A stretch of DNA of 64,000 nucleotides from NCBI RefSeq assembly GCF_021155765.1, contig NC_060106.1, positions 11,291,501 through 11,355,500 on the forward strand, written 5' to 3'. The notes under the pieces were generated by a model, which saw only the letters and a list, made by a program, of their open reading frames with translations, did no database searches and was not told the origin of the DNA. This DNA is from Diprion similis. Lineage: Eukaryota; Arthropoda; Insecta; Hymenoptera; Diprionidae. How positions within the stretch are numbered: the first letter of the stretch is position 1; every line of letters begins with the position of its first letter. Position numbers and translations under genes: made by a program. This document shows positions 12,256 through 24,459 of this stretch, in pieces.

Positions 12256-14011
12256 ATGCCGATCTTAGATAAAAGAAAAGGTGATGAGATTCTAGCACTG
12301 GTGCCAGCTTCGAAAAGGACGAAAAATGAGGTGGTATTCAGCAGTAGAGAGAAGGCGGTGATCCAAAGCGTAAATATAACCTCACTTATATTTCTCCCAG
12401 AAAAGAACTGAAACAATCTTGAAAATAAATTGGAAAATTACTATCACAGGGCCCTCCCAGAACTTCATCACTTATGGCGCCGATTATGCTCCTTGAAGGA
12501 CACCAAGGAGATATTTTCTCTGTCGAGTTTCATCCGGAGGGTCAATACCTTGCATCGACAGGTTTTGACAGACAAATATGTGCGTAAAATCTATGCAACA
12601 CGTTTCATTATTACACATCGGATAAACTTCAATATATATTCGATAGTTATATTTTAAAACTATACCATTATAACAGTTATATGGAACGTCTACGGTGAGT
12701 GTGAGAACATTGCTGTAATGTCGGGCCATAGCGGCGCAGTAATGGAAATGCACTTCAGCCCTGATGGCAGTAACTTGTACACTGCAAGCACAGATATGAC
12801 ACTGGGACTCTGGGATCTTGGATCTGGTTGCAGAATAAAGAAACTCAAAGGACACACGTCGTTTGTTAATTCCATATCCGGAGCTCGGAGAGGGCCTACA
12901 CAACTGTGCTCTGGCAGTGATGATAGCACTATTCGTGTTTGGGATCCAAGAAAAAGGGGCCAGTGTCAGACTCTTAATAATACTTACCAGGTATGGATTG
13001 AGTCTCGTCTATCAGATAAGACATGGATACGCTTTTATAAATTTTACATTAGCCAGAAACTCATCAGGTAGATCACATAAGCTAAAAACTCTTCCAATCA
13101 AATAACAAATACAGAAAAAAATCGACAACTTAGATATAAGTAATATTTAAATCCAACCTAAAGTAGTTTTATAAAGTCATAGGTACATAATAAATCATGA
13201 CTTGTCCACACATTGAATTAGAGTGCAATCTCAAGAGGAGGGACAACACTGACTACCGTTGCTACACATCATATGCATGAGACCATGTGTACAAAATTCT
13301 TAGATATTAATTTTCTCTTCTTACTCTGATCTGCATATATCTCCCGGTTATCTATATTTTTGTATGGATAGGTGACTGCTGTGACATTCAATGATACAGC
13401 TGAACAAGTCATCAGCGGGGGTATTGACAACGACATTAAAGTTTGGGATTTACGAAAAAACGCAGTGCTCTACAGGCTGAAGGGTCACACAGATACGGTA
13501 ACTGGTTTGAGTCTCAGTCCGGACGGTTCTTACATATTATCGAATTCAATGGACAACACCCTAAAAATATGGGACGTCCGTCCTTTTGGACCCTACGAAA
13601 GATGTGTCAAGATTTTATCCGGTCATCAGCATAATTTTGAGAAGGTGAAGTTAAACTACGTACCATTTTTTCATTCTCTTTTCAGGTAATTGTCCAATTT
13701 TTGTAAAGTTGATTGAACAATGCTTTGCAGAACCTTCTGAGGTGTGCATGGTCGCCAGATGGCAGCAAAGTGTCTTCAGGATCGTCAGACAGATTTCACT
13801 ATATCTGGGACACGACAAGCCGGCGCATCCTTTATAAGCTCCCTGGTCATAATGGATCAATCAATGATGTCGATTTTCATCCAAAAGAACCAATTGGTAA
13901 GTAAAAGCTATTCGTCTTGTGCAGGCAGCAGTCTAATATTAAAATACCCATGTTTCAGTTGTTTCCGGCTCCAGTGACAAACAGATATACCTTGGAGAAA
14001 TTGAAGGCTGA
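12256..14011 (+). CDS. SNRNP40: U5 snRNP 40-kDa protein, WD40 (349 aa)
   Basis: Spliceosomal protein of the U5 snRNP and tri-snRNP, nuclear. Six exons join in frame: 12256-12369, 12450-12579, 12677-12990, 13372-13644, 13731-13896 and 13959-14011. After a short basic N-terminus (about 45 residues) the protein is a seven-bladed WD40 propeller; repeated GH...D...W-D/N units are obvious, such as FDRQIFIWNVYGEC and SGSDDSTIRVWDPR. The N-terminal block APIMLLEGHQGDIFSVEFHP and the C-terminal SSDKQIYLGEIEG match this family specifically, and the length is close to the roughly 357 aa of vertebrates. AATAAA at 14080-14085 ends the transcript. The neighbours are not in its pathway, but another U5 protein gene (PRPF6) lies 35 kb downstream. 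Confidence 0.95.
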
Positions 14012-14849
14012 ATAATGCCCTTGAGATTCTGCACATTAATTTTAAGGAGATACGATATGATTTTACAAATTTCATTTGCAATAAATCAATACCTTGTACT
14101 TCAATTATGTCTTTTTATGTACCATGTGAAAAAATATTACATCTGAGAACATTTCATTGCGTTTGAAATATTGAACGTAGATTGGAACAAAAATTTCTCC
14201 AGAAGTGCGCACGAATTATGTGAAAATATGTTTTTCTGGATGTTCTGAAACCCCGAATCTCACCATATTAACACGTGCAAACTATTTCTCTTCCGCATTT
14301 TATTCGGCGAATGAGCATTGTAAAATACGTTCCCACCTACGCATATGCTGTTCCTACGACAATGCCATGTTTGACATTTGAAAACTGAAGCAGACGACGG
14401 AAAACTCTGGCGCTGGACCTGCCACCTGTGAGGCCTATCCGCCTATTGTTGGAAGCCATTGCCAGTGTCAAAGCAATAAAAATTTTGTTCTACTCTTTGG
14501 TTAGAAACGTTAGAATTGTTAGAAATCAGTGAGACTGTGTAACTGTTCAAATTATAGTATTCCAATTTATTCTGAGGTAAGAGTACTTTAACGTAACACA
14601 GGATTGTACTCTGTCATAACTAGTACGTAGAGATATACATAGATGAATTTACACAGTATGTATATACCTATACCTATAAGATATGTCTAATTATGGTGCA
14701 ATCGATTGAGAACTGAACAACATTTTCGAATTGCGTTTGTTGTAAGTTAACGCCAACAAAATTGCAGTTCCACTGATATACCATCTCGTGTTTCAGTTTT
14801 TATTATTAATATTTATATCTAATTATAAATATAAATTATTATCATCAAG
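14012..14849. other. SNRNP40 3' end and promoter of RIOK3-like gene
   Basis: Holds the SNRNP40 poly(A) signal (14080-14085) and then a more GC-balanced stretch around 14300-14500 that probably includes the promoter of the next gene. An intron in the 5' UTR is possible. No coding exon was found. Confidence 0.45.
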
Positions 14850-15767
14850 ATGTCATCACCGTGGGCTAAAATTCAACCAGCCACCACAGCAGTTAGTCTT
14901 ACTGAAATAATGTCAGAGGAAGTGGCTAAAGACTTGCAAGAAAAGTACGTAGTTATCTATTATTCAAGTTCTGCGTTACATTTATTGTTTTTCCTAACAC
15001 AGGATTGATATTTGTCACCTTTCAGAGAAATCCGTAAACACGTGGATCTGGTGATGCCAGAACCAACGCCAGAAGAGTGCGGATTATTAGAGCTCGACGA
15101 CACAGATAGCGATGCGGTGATTGCACAAATGCTGCAAGCTCAGTTCAATCGAGAATATGACTCAATGCTTAAACGTACCGAAGATAAATTCAACGGTTTT
15201 TCTAAAGGTGCGTTGAATAATGCAAAACTGTTGAAGCTCACGATAAATATGTTTTACTTCTCTTTTCCATCGTAGTCAATGTTTCCTATTCAAATTATCG
15301 GACGTGTCCATCTGTCGAACCTGATGAACGTAAGCCGGAAGTGGACGAGGAAAATAGAGACTGGGATAGATTTGTGGTGAATGTTTTAATATTTACATAA
15401 CTTTCTGTAAAAAAAACCATCCTTACGTGAGAGAAAAGTTTACATACCATTACGATATTTTCAGAGCGTAGAAAAAGAGTACGCTTCCATTCCACGTTGT
15501 GGATATAAGAAAGTTGGCGAGGGATCGGAGATCGTTACAAAACATGACATGCTTATGTCATCCAGAATCAATGCTTGCAGAGTACTTGCTTTTCCACCTG
15601 GAATAAAAACAGGCGATGCTGGCAGTTTTGATATGAAGTTGAATAACAAGGTTTTCAATTCGTTGAGAGCACACAGTCATGCGCATTGTGCTCGTGAAAA
15701 GGCCAAAGCAAGACCTAATCCTAAGCAAACAGTAGATAAAGTCCCACTACCTGTTTCGCAAAATTGA
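14850..15767 (+). CDS. RIOK3-type protein without kinase domain (226 aa)
   Basis: Four exons join in frame: 14850-14944, 15026-15207, 15276-15376 and 15465-15767. The product matches the N-terminal half of the atypical kinase RIOK3 in order: PWAKIQPATTAVSLTEIMSE; then the block DAVIAQMLQAQFNREYDSML, which precedes KFNGFSK; then YSNYR; then GEGSEIVTKHDML; and finally DMKLNNKVFNSLRAHSHAHC. RIOK3 proteins continue from here into an RIO kinase domain and total about 500 aa. This protein stops at TGA 15765-15767, 38 codons after KVFN, with no kinase motif. No donor site leads onward, and AATAAA signals follow at about 15897 and at 15924-15929. Catalysis is therefore not expected. A binding or regulatory role kept from the RIOK3 N-terminus (pre-40S or innate-immune contacts are known for the family) is only inference. 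It converges with NUP42. Confidence 0.8.
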
Positions 15768-16365
15768 CCGACTCCAGATGAAAGGAAAATTAATATCATG
15801 TTACAGCTGATTTCATTCGCCAATGCCCGAGAATTATGATTAGGCATTTTGTTACTATGTAACTGACACACAGAATGAGCAGTGTCAATATCCATGAATA
15901 AATTCAATTCTTATTGTTGGCTAAATAAAGGTTTGCGTAAAATATCACTCAATATTTAATAAATATATCTTTTTATTTTCCATTGTATCAAAGTTCAATA
16001 CTTAAAAATATCGCTTTAAAGTCAATTTCGTTTCACTGATAACAATAAATGTGGGCTGGACCTTGATCATGAGATTTTAGAGAGCAATGTACTACTAATA
16101 CACTTCAAACACGTCATTGCATCGACACATATATTCATGGTTTGAGAAATATAAACGTTGAAATAACTTCGAACCCAAAGGATATGTAGAGCTAATATCG
16201 TGTTTAATTAGTAATGCATATTAAATGCCATGTAAAAAATCCAGAAAAGACTTTAATTCCACGCATTATGAAGCTTCGCTTGATTTAAACATCACAAACC
16301 ATTGTTTTAACCAGTAGTTCGCAACTGTAATGTATGCAAGTAATATTTTGATTACAGTTGATGAA
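15768..16365. terminator. convergent 3' region, RIOK3-like / NUP42
   Basis: Two genes end towards each other here. Plus-strand AATAAA lies at 15924-15929. The minus-strand equivalent (TTTATT on plus) is at 15972-15977, so the two transcripts may end within tens of bases of each other or overlap. No exon with RIO kinase motifs is present on either strand in this stretch. Confidence 0.5.
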
Positions 16366-18678
16366 TCAACGTAGTTCTTTGGTAGGTGGTTTCAATGGAA
16401 TCCTGCCTAATGTAAACTGTTTAGCTAGGTACATGGCTTTTTCATCATCTGTTAGATGTCCTTCAATTGTATAAGAACTTTCATCAATACTCTCAATCTC
16501 TTTCTGCACAGATGCAAATGGTGAATTAGCAAACAATGTAGTTTGCGAAGACGTGAGGACGGATCCCTGACTAGTCAAATTAGATCCAGCGAAAGGTGAA
16601 TTGCTAGTTAGCTGTGACTGAGTTGCGAATGGACTGGCTGCCGTAGAAACGATAGTATTGGTAGTAGAAAATGGCGAAGAATTTGGCACACCTCCGAATG
16701 GTGATGCTTGGCCGAATGGTGAAACATCGGCTGCATAAGCAGTCCCAAACGCAACTGTAGCAGTGCTAAACGGCCCTGTAGATTTAACGAATGGTGTGCT
16801 ACCTGTGGATACTGTAGAATCAAATGGGCTTGCACTGGATGTAGATACTGGTGACCCAAATGGGGGCGGATTTTGATTATTGCTGAAATTGGTTGTTGGA
16901 GATTTGACCACAGAGCTAAATGATGTAGGAGCAGTTTGACCAATGGATCCAAACGTTGGTGTGGTAGCAGTTGTCCCACCAAAAACATTACTTGAAGATG
17001 TAGAAACACTCCCAAAGGTTGATTGTCCACCAAATATTCCCGGGGTTGATTGGGCACCAAAGGTTGGAGCCCCACCAAATACTGGACCTCCACCAAAAAT
17101 TGTGCCAGTCTTTGGTTGCCCGAATAGAGAAGTCTGCGCAGATCCCAGTGAGCTGTTCCCAGTTGCCGATGATCCACCGAAAATAGAACTTGAAGTTTGT
17201 TGGGACGCCCCACCAAACAATGGCATTGCAGCAGATTGCGTACTAGCAAAAATTGAGGAAGGTGCTGCTGTTGATGCTGTTCCACCAAATACGGAATTGG
17301 TCAATGTTGTGGTTCCACCAAATATTGTATTTGATTGAGTCGATTGCAGTCTTCCAAAAGGGGTGTTTTCTGAAGTTGAAGTACTAAATGCACTAGATTG
17401 ACCAAATACAGGCTGAGCATTGAAAGCGGGCGGATTCTGAGCAGCAGTAGTCCCGAAAGATGAAGCATTTTGATTTGCACCAGCAAATACTGAACTTTGA
17501 TTGTTGACAGCAGCACCGAATGGCGGTGCAGGATTTCCAGTACCTCCAAAAACAGGATTGGCACCAAAACTTGGTTTTGCACCAAAAGTTGAATTCATGC
17601 TACTGTTTGTTGGACTGTTAAAGGCGAAAACTGTTGGTCCTGTAGCACCGAACGTTGATGTCGCTCCTCCGAAGGGATTTGAAGTGTTGATGGCATTAAA
17701 TGTCTTTGAAGTGAACAAGTTAGATGCAGGTGCACTAGTACTAGGTATTGCTAATTGAGGCGTTGCAAATGAGAAGTTTGATTGCTTCGTCGAGGAATTA
17801 TTTGTATTGAAAGCATTATCTTGCCCACCTTTTTGAAGAGCTTCCTATAAACATATAATTCACCTGTGTCAAATTCATCCATACATTTGTGCAGAGGTTT
17901 TATCAGGATTTTTCAATGATACGAGAATGCCTCACTAAATAGAAGCCTTACCAGCATAGCTACAATTTCTTGCGTAGGATTTTTCAATAGGTCACGTTTA
18001 GTTTTCATATCTTGACACAATTGTTGGAATTGAAGTTTCTGTAAGTTTATAATGCACACGATTAAACAGGTAATATAAGGTAGGCACTCAGAAATTTTAA
18101 GAGAAAAAATTCAAACCAGTCAATACTTATTGGTAAGAACTGACTACAAAAATACTGTGACTCGTACAGTTTGATCAACGGTGCCATTTTTTTGCGCCTG
18201 ATACATTTCCCAATGAAATTCATCAGGTGAAAAGTCTTCCATGCCTGGTATACATGGTCGTTCTTTGAACGGACCAAAACAAGATAACGGCCATTGTCCA
18301 CCTCGTTCGACAGATAAGACTTCCTCAGCAACTGCAAAGCTGATGATAAAGGTTTGATTGATCATCTTCTCGAGTTAAGGACATCGAGTCTTTGTTTAAT
18401 GAATTTGAACATGTTTATATACGCACGCTAATGTCTTTATTCCTGTGTAACTGGGCTTGTTTGCCAGGGCCGAATTATCACCTACAAATTGAAGTTAACA
18501 ACAGTTACATTAACATCACCCGGTCGATGTTAGGTAAAACCAGAATATTTTATGTAAAGATACACATAACCTATCATCATACGAAATGCTTACCGTAATT
18601 AGTACTTGCTGTATGTGCGAATCGACAATATTGGCCGAAACGACAATTGCCTTGTAGAAAATACTTGCATGTTGCCAT
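16366..18678 (-). CDS. NUP42: nucleoporin NUP42, CCCH finger and FG repeats (625 aa)
   Basis: Cytoplasmic-face nuclear pore protein that works with GLE1 and DDX19 in mRNA export. Five exons on the minus strand: 18594-18678, 18427-18481, 18168-18339, 17952-18038 and 16366-17844. In order: an N-terminal CCCH zinc finger (C4-x7-C12-x5-C18-x3-H22); a conserved central block containing VERGGQWPLSCFGPFKE and MEDFSPDEFHWEMY; a short helical segment; and about 400 residues of FG repeats (VFGG, PFG, TFG) rich in Ser, Thr and Asn. The C-terminus, ending AKQFTLGRIPLKPPTKELR, is the conserved GLE1-binding tail. Vertebrate NUP42 is about 420 aa, so the FG region is longer here. The short exon at 18427-18481 is the least certain part; its phases fit on both sides. 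Confidence 0.92.
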
Positions 18679-19942
18679 AATGAAATTTAATAGCACAGAT
18701 GCAGTAGTCCGATCCAACCGTCTACGCGAGTTTTACAAATATCTCTATGTCTTAACACCAGTGGGCATGGAAATAATTACATATGCTGCATCCGACTATT
18801 CGCAATAAGCTTCTACATCCTATGAGATAGATATTTTCTGCACAAAGTATCGTATGTACGCATGTATACATCGGAACGAGTACTGCTGGTGTTTTGAAAT
18901 GGTTCTCGTAGTGTTAAAACGGTAGCCAAAGCAGAAAAATAACATGTTGCATCACTGTTCTGCAGCCATTGCAGGAGCTGCAGGAAGGTTGCTCAGTATT
19001 ACTTCGTAATTCAAACTATAGAGGGTGGATAATTGACATGGTTACTCTATGACGCGCAAAACTGTTTAAAAACCCGTATGTTGAGGAAAATAAAATAATA
19101 CTTCTCGAACGTTGGGAGATTTGCAATAAAAACTTTCAGTTTTTATTCATTGTGATAAATGTTTAATTACATACTTACATACTTTTTCGTGGGCATGTTA
19201 TAGGGCAATGATTTTAAGTAAAATCCCATCAAAAATCAGGCCTATAATTTTTGATAATAAGACTTGTTGTAAAAAGTATCGCCGTTGTTAAATAGGTATA
19301 ACATAATTTTGTTACAAGGATTGAGTAATTCAAGTATCTTTTTCGTATATAGGACTAGCTTGCATCTTTTATACTTCAAGGAGTCCATAGTGTTTGCCAA
19401 GTACCTCATGTAGTTTTTTAGCCTAAACCTCCACAAAATCCCTGATTTCTCTTGAAATGAGTATCTATATACCGATCGAAACGTCAAATCATATATTACT
19501 TTCCATAATGGTTAAATTGACTAATTCATAGCTGTGCAAAATTATTTTTTTCCCCTAAGAGATAGAAATGATTGTGATGTTCAGAAGCTTATTTATAGAA
19601 AGACCATGTTGACCCAAAGAATCACGTATAAAAAAACCACTTGTAGGTGACGCAGGAACAAATGGTTAAGTATCTACTATATTAATTTAGTACATCTCTG
19701 TAGAAATATTGTACATATTAAGAAGCTTTTTATAAAGCTTACCATATTTAAATCTTCAATAGTTATATATTTCTCGACAGATTTTTTTCCCGTTTACTAC
19801 TATGTAGCAGTGGTGTAGTATGTAAAATACTAGAATGTATCAAATATATATTATCTTTCAGTAAACGTCTCTTTCCGCTGAATCATTCGTTCCTCGGAGT
19901 GACACCGAAAATAGTGAATGTAGGTAGGTATATTGGTCAGTG
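18679..19942. other. NUP42 promoter and FAF2 3' region
   Basis: Intergenic space between two minus-strand genes. No coding exon recognised; the short open frames (for example 19242-19487) look like AT-rich chance frames. The part next to 18679 should include the NUP42 promoter, and the part next to 19942 the FAF2 3' UTR. Confidence 0.45.
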
Positions 19943-22900
19943 TTAATCATCCAAATTATTAACGTGTAGCACTTCTCGTTGTGTTAATCCAGCTTCACCC
20001 AATGTCCGTATCATGTTGGCTGGATAAAGAATTCTTCTTGGGTAACTAGTTGTAATTTCAAAATTAGCTGGCGAATCTGGCTGGCAGAATATCCAATGAT
20101 ACACGTCCTGAAATAAATAGTAAAATTTAAGAGAACTACTTTTTGAAACAGACTTACAATTAGACAGTCAATATGAATAGTTTTTGGATGAATCTAAAGG
20201 GTCCCAACGTCTAATAATCATGTCATGTGACAGTTCTTTTTGTGTACTTCCAATGTGTGTTTACTGACAGAGTTAGGACGACTGTGATGTGTATCGATGA
20301 TGTGTATATAAAAAATTTACCTCGGTTGTGTCAGACAATAGAAATCTTCTTTTTATAGTTCTTTCGCCGAGTTTTATTTGAAGATGACACACGTTAGGAT
20401 TAGAAAGGTTGGGCTCTAAGGGAACTTTCTTAACTGTGAGCTCTTTCTCTTGACGAATTCTTTGAATTTCCCGTTCTTGAGCATTGAGTTCTTCTTTTTC
20501 CTTTGCTTCTTTCTCTTCTTTTGCTCTTCGCTCCTCTTCTCTTCGTCGGTCCTTCTCTTGGTCAGCTCTTAATGATTCTTCATAAGCTTCATCTTGTTGC
20601 TGACGCAGAGATTGAGCTGCACTACGTTCTGCCCTGAACAATGTAGCAGTAGATACAATTAATTTGATAATATTTGACTTCTACAAATTCTAGTTTTGCC
20701 AATTAGTCCTTTGAGTACAGTAGAAACTCTTTGATGTCAATTTGGGCTGGCCCTTTACTTGTACTCACACTTGTAGGCATAAAAAAATCATTGAAAGCCT
20801 TAAGCATCCAAAAATTACAATTATTTGGATAAGGAAAATTGCAATCTGATTTTATAAGATTGTTTTGAGGTGCAAGCTTGAAGTTCATACATAATTGATA
20901 TAACGATGCGCATGTTTAGGAAAAATTGTTATTTCACAATTTTGTGATTGTCAAAGATTCCGTCAATGGATATGCAGAATTGAAATGTCTCACCTATCTT
21001 GCCTTGCCTGAATGAGACCAATTTCGTTATTTTCCATAATAGTTTGCAGGCGAGGAATCAGTTCAGACGGTGTTGGTGAACCTTCCATGCTGAGATCATT
21101 CAATAACATCATGATTAATAGAAAAGTTTAAATCTATCCGATATTCTGTGTAATTAACAGACAAATTAAATCAGTATGAAATCGTAATTCATTTGTTAAA
21201 AGTGGATTTCACGTAAATTAAGGTATACACAAACTAATGGATTTTGTAAATTGGATTAATTGGAAATAACTTCAGGTATTTTTGGCATTATTTTATTTAG
21301 TATGACATAGTACCTGATAACTGATGAGTGATAAAAATAAATGTATCAGTCACCTCTCATCAGACTCTATTTTATATCAAATAAAACAATACAGTTCAAC
21401 CCTGGAATAAGCACGCCTAGGCCAGCACGGGGAAGAATTTTTCCAAGAATCGCTATACCCCCACTAGTGCTATTCCCCACATCTGTCTGTTTCGTTTTCT
21501 CTCTCTTTACTTGGGTGCAGATCTCTCAGTAAGCAATAATTCTTCGAGCTCGGCGTGCTTATTCATAGGTTGGAATGCAAAGTTCAACTTGAACCGAAGT
21601 CTCAGTTGGAGAGGGGATATACTGTTCGTGGAATTCACTGAGAAACGTAGAAAACACGTGTATTGTGGGAGCGCTTATTCCGGGGTGGGACTCTAAGTCT
21701 TAAACATTTCAAATATAGTTCACCACAGTAACGCGCATTTGTGTTATGTATTTGAATAAAGGGTACTAGCAGCATGATTAATCTAAAACATATGTCGTAG
21801 TTTTACCACTCACCGGCCCACGATAGTCATTCTGTTATCCCTGAGAACAATAAGGGCAAGGAAGGGGTAAGTGCCTGACCTGAGGGCTTCCGAAACTTTA
21901 TAACCTTCTCCAGACTGGACATTACATGCCCAGAATAGTGTACGCGTGTTGATAAACCTCACCACTTCTGGATCCCCCAAAGTCCTTCTGAGGAGTAAAT
22001 GAATATACGATGGCTATTGTTTCTGGCTGTACAACTTAGAGGATTAGTGGAAATATGGAATTTTCGGATTGTGAGTGTGGCTCTTGCATATGTTAATTAC
22101 TTTTATACTAAAAGATAATATTGATGTGATTGTTAATTATCCACACGCAGCGAAAAAGTTATAAATCCAAATCAAGAAGTGAACCAAGATTACCTGCACC
22201 ATTGATCGATATCTTGAGCTTCGTCTTTGTGTAAATAGACTAGTAAGAATCTGAGCTCCTGTTTAGCATCAGAAATAGCTTGACTGTAGGATCCTTGATA
22301 AAATACGGGATGGATATTTCCATAGCGTTCCTCGTATACTCTTATGAAATTTACAACGTCCTCCACAGGATCCGAAGATACTGTGAATATATAAGTGGTT
22401 TCATGTACTTATTGTCAAACATAAGGCTATATGATATTAGTTGAATGTAAAAGATGAACCTGGACTGCTACGTTATAAGTTATAAGTTGATGGCAGTCAT
22501 AAACTTTGTACAAGCAACTTATCACTACGCGACAGAGTAATAATAATAAGTAAATGACTAGAATTACCAAGTCAAATTCCTGAATAGTCAAGAAATGGAA
22601 TTTACTATGATTACACTCACTGGGTCTAATGTCTGAGCGAAATATAGCAAGGAGTAGTTGCCCAATGCTAGAGACAATATTGCACCACAATGTATAAATA
22701 TAGGAGAATAAACCGCCGCCATTATCCGAAGTGTTTGGAGGGTTAAAGTAAATTCGAAATCCTGTATCGTCAATGACTGGGGGTGGCCGAGATCGTGAAT
22801 CTTGCGCATACATGGAGGGTCTTCCTTCATACAGATTGAGTTGCTCCTAGAGTGACATCGAGTAATAAATATAAAGGCTCGTGTTGTAGGTTAAGATTGT

Positions 22901-23216
22901 TGACAAAGAAGAAAAAGTACTTCTTGAAAGAAAGATGCTTCCTGGTTGATCAGTAATCAGGAAAATGAACGATAGGTAAGTTTAATGTACCTGTACAGCT
23001 ACTTCCAAGTTCCAATTGTGACGACGTAGAACATCTTGACACACAGACAAATCATCGATACCGGTTAGGTCCTAGAAAATTGTGGTGACAGTAATTAATT
23101 TATCGACAAGTAAGTTTTTGTCCAAAGTTCAGTTGTTAATAGAGGAGATTTACCTGAAATTGAAGAACTTTTTCTGTTTGATCAGGAGATAATTCCCCAA
23201 TTCTAAGATCTGCCAT
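19943..23216 (-). CDS. FAF2: FAS-associated factor 2 / UBXD8 (434 aa)
   Basis: ER and lipid-droplet membrane adaptor that brings p97/VCP to ubiquitinated proteins in ER-associated degradation. Eight exons on the minus strand: 23154-23216, 22991-23071, 22621-22846, 22194-22380, 21814-21987, 20994-21089, 20321-20633 and 19943-20107. In order: UBA domain (about 1-48, with FQDLTGIDD); a hydrophobic hairpin (about 94-117) for monotopic membrane insertion; UAS thioredoxin-like domain with HPVFYQGSYSQAISDAKQEL and ELRFLLVYLHKDE; an Arg/Glu/Lys coiled coil (about 280-350, QQQDEAYEESLRADQEK); and a C-terminal UBX domain (about 360-434). Vertebrate FAF2 is 445 aa, so the length fits. The ATG starts directly at the UBA domain. 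It is divergent from NPC1, with 1.24 kb between the start codons. Confidence 0.95.
21392..21693. mobile_element. MITE of Tc1/mariner (pogo/Tigger-like) type
   Basis: A 302-base element in the FAF2 intron between 21089 and 21814, flanked by TA on both sides (21390-21391 and 21694-21695), the target duplication of Tc1/mariner elements. The left end starts CAGTTCAACCCTGGAATAAG and the right end is its imperfect inverse, sharing CC(T/C)GGAATAAGC. A second, closer inverted copy of the left end lies inside at about 21552-21577 (21 of 26 positions match). Base composition is richer in GC than the surrounding intron. No transposase is encoded, so it is non-autonomous. Confidence 0.6.
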
Positions 23217-24459
23217 GGTTGGTTTCGATTTTGACTTGTGTAAAATTGTGTAATGAAGTATGCCTTTTCAACTTTTTTTTTGTCAAATTCTTATCAACTA
23301 CGGTACGAGACGCTTATAAAACTTGAGCAACCAGCTAACCGAATGATCATTTGGGTAGTTAGTTCGGGAATGGGAAAAAATTAACCTTAATTTCAATACG
23401 TCTTGCTACGCTGGATCACCACAAGCACGGTCACAAGTCACTTTTACACATCTTTGCGGTGGCTTCCGTGTTTCCAACGCTTTGGGGCATTTGTTCGACC
23501 AGTGTTCAGTGACTATCTATCCAATGTTTTTTTATGGACACCACAGAGGGAGAGTCACTGGTTATAATAAAATACATATTATATTACATGTATACTCTTT
23601 CATTCTTTCAAATTGCGACACTTGCGTGTAAACAATCGGGCCAATCGAGAGATAAGACGACTTATGAATCAATGATTACACAGCTCTCTTTAATTGGAAT
23701 ATCATTGTTGAGTACTCAAGTTTATTCTACTTGATTATGACGATTCAAATCACAATTATGTTGTGTCATGCGCCACCGCAATGTTCCCACTTCCGCAAGT
23801 CGGGTGGATGTTTCCAATTAACATTTATCAATTAATATTACTAGCGTTTCATGGGCAAGCTGGAATCAAAACATCTGCAATGGACTCAGACAATTATTTT
23901 TAAACGTCATTGAAGACGTCTCATGGCATAGTATATATAACATATTGTAAAAATCACGAGCTAGCATGTAATGATTCATGCATGGGACCGTGATTAAGTC
24001 GGCAGTAGAGCGCAGTAGAGTGATTCTGATTGGACGAATGCCGAGCGATCGAGGAGTTGATTCGACTCTCAACTACTCCCAAGACCGTCGTTCGAGGAAG
24101 GTTCGAGTCTCGATTGATTCATTTTAGTTCACTCGTTGTTTCACGCTGCTCCGTCGTTTCGCTGCTGTTCATTCGTAGCGAGCGTTGTCGCGACTGCCAG
24201 TGAATATATTTTTACGCACTGATCGTTAGTCGTTACTGATGTGCGTGAGATTGTGTTGTACAGTGATAGAGTATTTTTAAAAATTGATATATGTCAAAGA
24301 CGTTTAACACGTACCAAAGTACACGCGTACATTCGTGTTCCTATTATTGTAAGCCCAGAGCTGGCAATTATTAGTAAATGCTAGATTAGCAAGAAGTGCG
24401 AAAGAAGAACTCGGAGTGGACTTTCGTCGTCAAGCGCTTGGGCTTTGACAGGTGCAAAA
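23217..24459. promoter_or_regulatory. divergent promoter region, FAF2 / NPC1
   Basis: These 1.24 kb separate the FAF2 and NPC1 start codons on opposite strands. The FAF2-proximal 250 bases and the NPC1-proximal 400 bases (24050-24459) are richer in CpG, as expected for two separate promoters with 5' UTRs. The middle is AT-rich. No core motif is strong enough to call, and no coding exon was seen. Confidence 0.4.

Noticed and set aside
16943-17338. A 131-codon plus-strand frame rich in Pro and Val inside NUP42
   Set aside because: It is the antisense of the FG-repeat coding exon; the repeated codons keep the opposite frame open.
24085-24115. GGTTCGAGTCT, resembling a tRNA B box, upstream of NPC1
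   Set aside because: No matching A box, anticodon stem or acceptor stem can be folded around it, so there is no tRNA.
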